Assembly (NCBI GenBank): GCA_030532465.1
Contig: JAUNLC010000010.1
Coordinates: forward strand, 1-32,120
Length of the DNA stretch: 32,120 bases
Source of the DNA: Campylobacter sp.
GTDB taxonomy: Bacteria > Campylobacterota > Campylobacteria > Campylobacterales > Campylobacteraceae
Reading direction: 5' to 3'
Position 1 is the first letter of the stretch. The number at the start of each line of letters is the position of its first letter. Shown piece by piece: positions 32,088 to 32,120 of the stretch. The position numbers and the translations under genes are program-made. The notes under the pieces were generated by a model. That model saw nothing but the letters and a program-made list of their open reading frames with translations, had not been told where the DNA came from and made no database searches.

Positions 32088-32120
32088 TTAATATTATTTT
32101 TTTATTATTTTTTAATTTTT

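Overview
The window looks like chromosomal DNA of a Campylobacter-type epsilonproteobacterium (Campylobacterota). It is AT-rich and tightly packed. Lys codons are A-rich, and 'aaattt'-type words are frequent. Genes with a strong Campylobacter flavour are present: a CiaD-like gene directly before cca and purU, DUF1104-like periplasmic proteins, and a Fur paralogue. No rRNA, tRNA, CRISPR array, insertion sequence or phage gene was seen.

Layout. (1) 1-4902, minus strand: a ClbS/DfsB-like gene cut by the window edge, a GyrI-like gene, an FAH-family enzyme, a MidA-like methyltransferase, argD, and a TRIC-type channel protein. (2) 4997-8775, minus: a sensor kinase and OmpR-type regulator, two paralogous small secreted proteins, and an M23 peptidase. 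Both small-protein genes carry the same upstream repeat, which is probably the regulator's operator. (3) 8870-9767: a SYLF lipid-binding protein (plus) converging on a small acidic protein (minus). (4) 9977-19341, plus: the most unusual region, described below. (5) 19387-19864: a decayed minus-strand gene. (6) 19921-28062, minus: a long overlapping housekeeping run in the order leuD, leuB, TPR-like, ciaD-like, cca, purU, trmL, exonuclease-like, 44-residue membrane protein, glyS. (7) 28247-32087: a DUF2892 protein, a Crp/Fnr regulator divergent from a TDT/SLAC1 transporter, a LysE exporter, and a periplasmic asparaginase with a near-consensus promoter.

Region 4 holds a Fur-family regulator and two heavy-metal P-type ATPases. 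Between the ATPases lie an HMA2-like protein with a GRxR motif, an acidic protein with a weak ferritin-like helix pattern, a Lys-rich membrane-anchored protein, and two small Gly/Ala-rich membrane proteins. An alanine/glycine:cation symporter, a membrane protein with two His in one helix, and ModD follow. The genes overlap or nearly touch. From memory of the ferrosome (fez) literature (Fur-repressed membrane proteins plus a P1B-6 ATPase that build iron-phosphate organelles), I infer a ferrosome-like iron-storage locus of unusual composition. It has two ATPases, and the first appears to lack the catalytic Glu of the TGES loop. The gene content is seen directly; the organelle assignment is inference.
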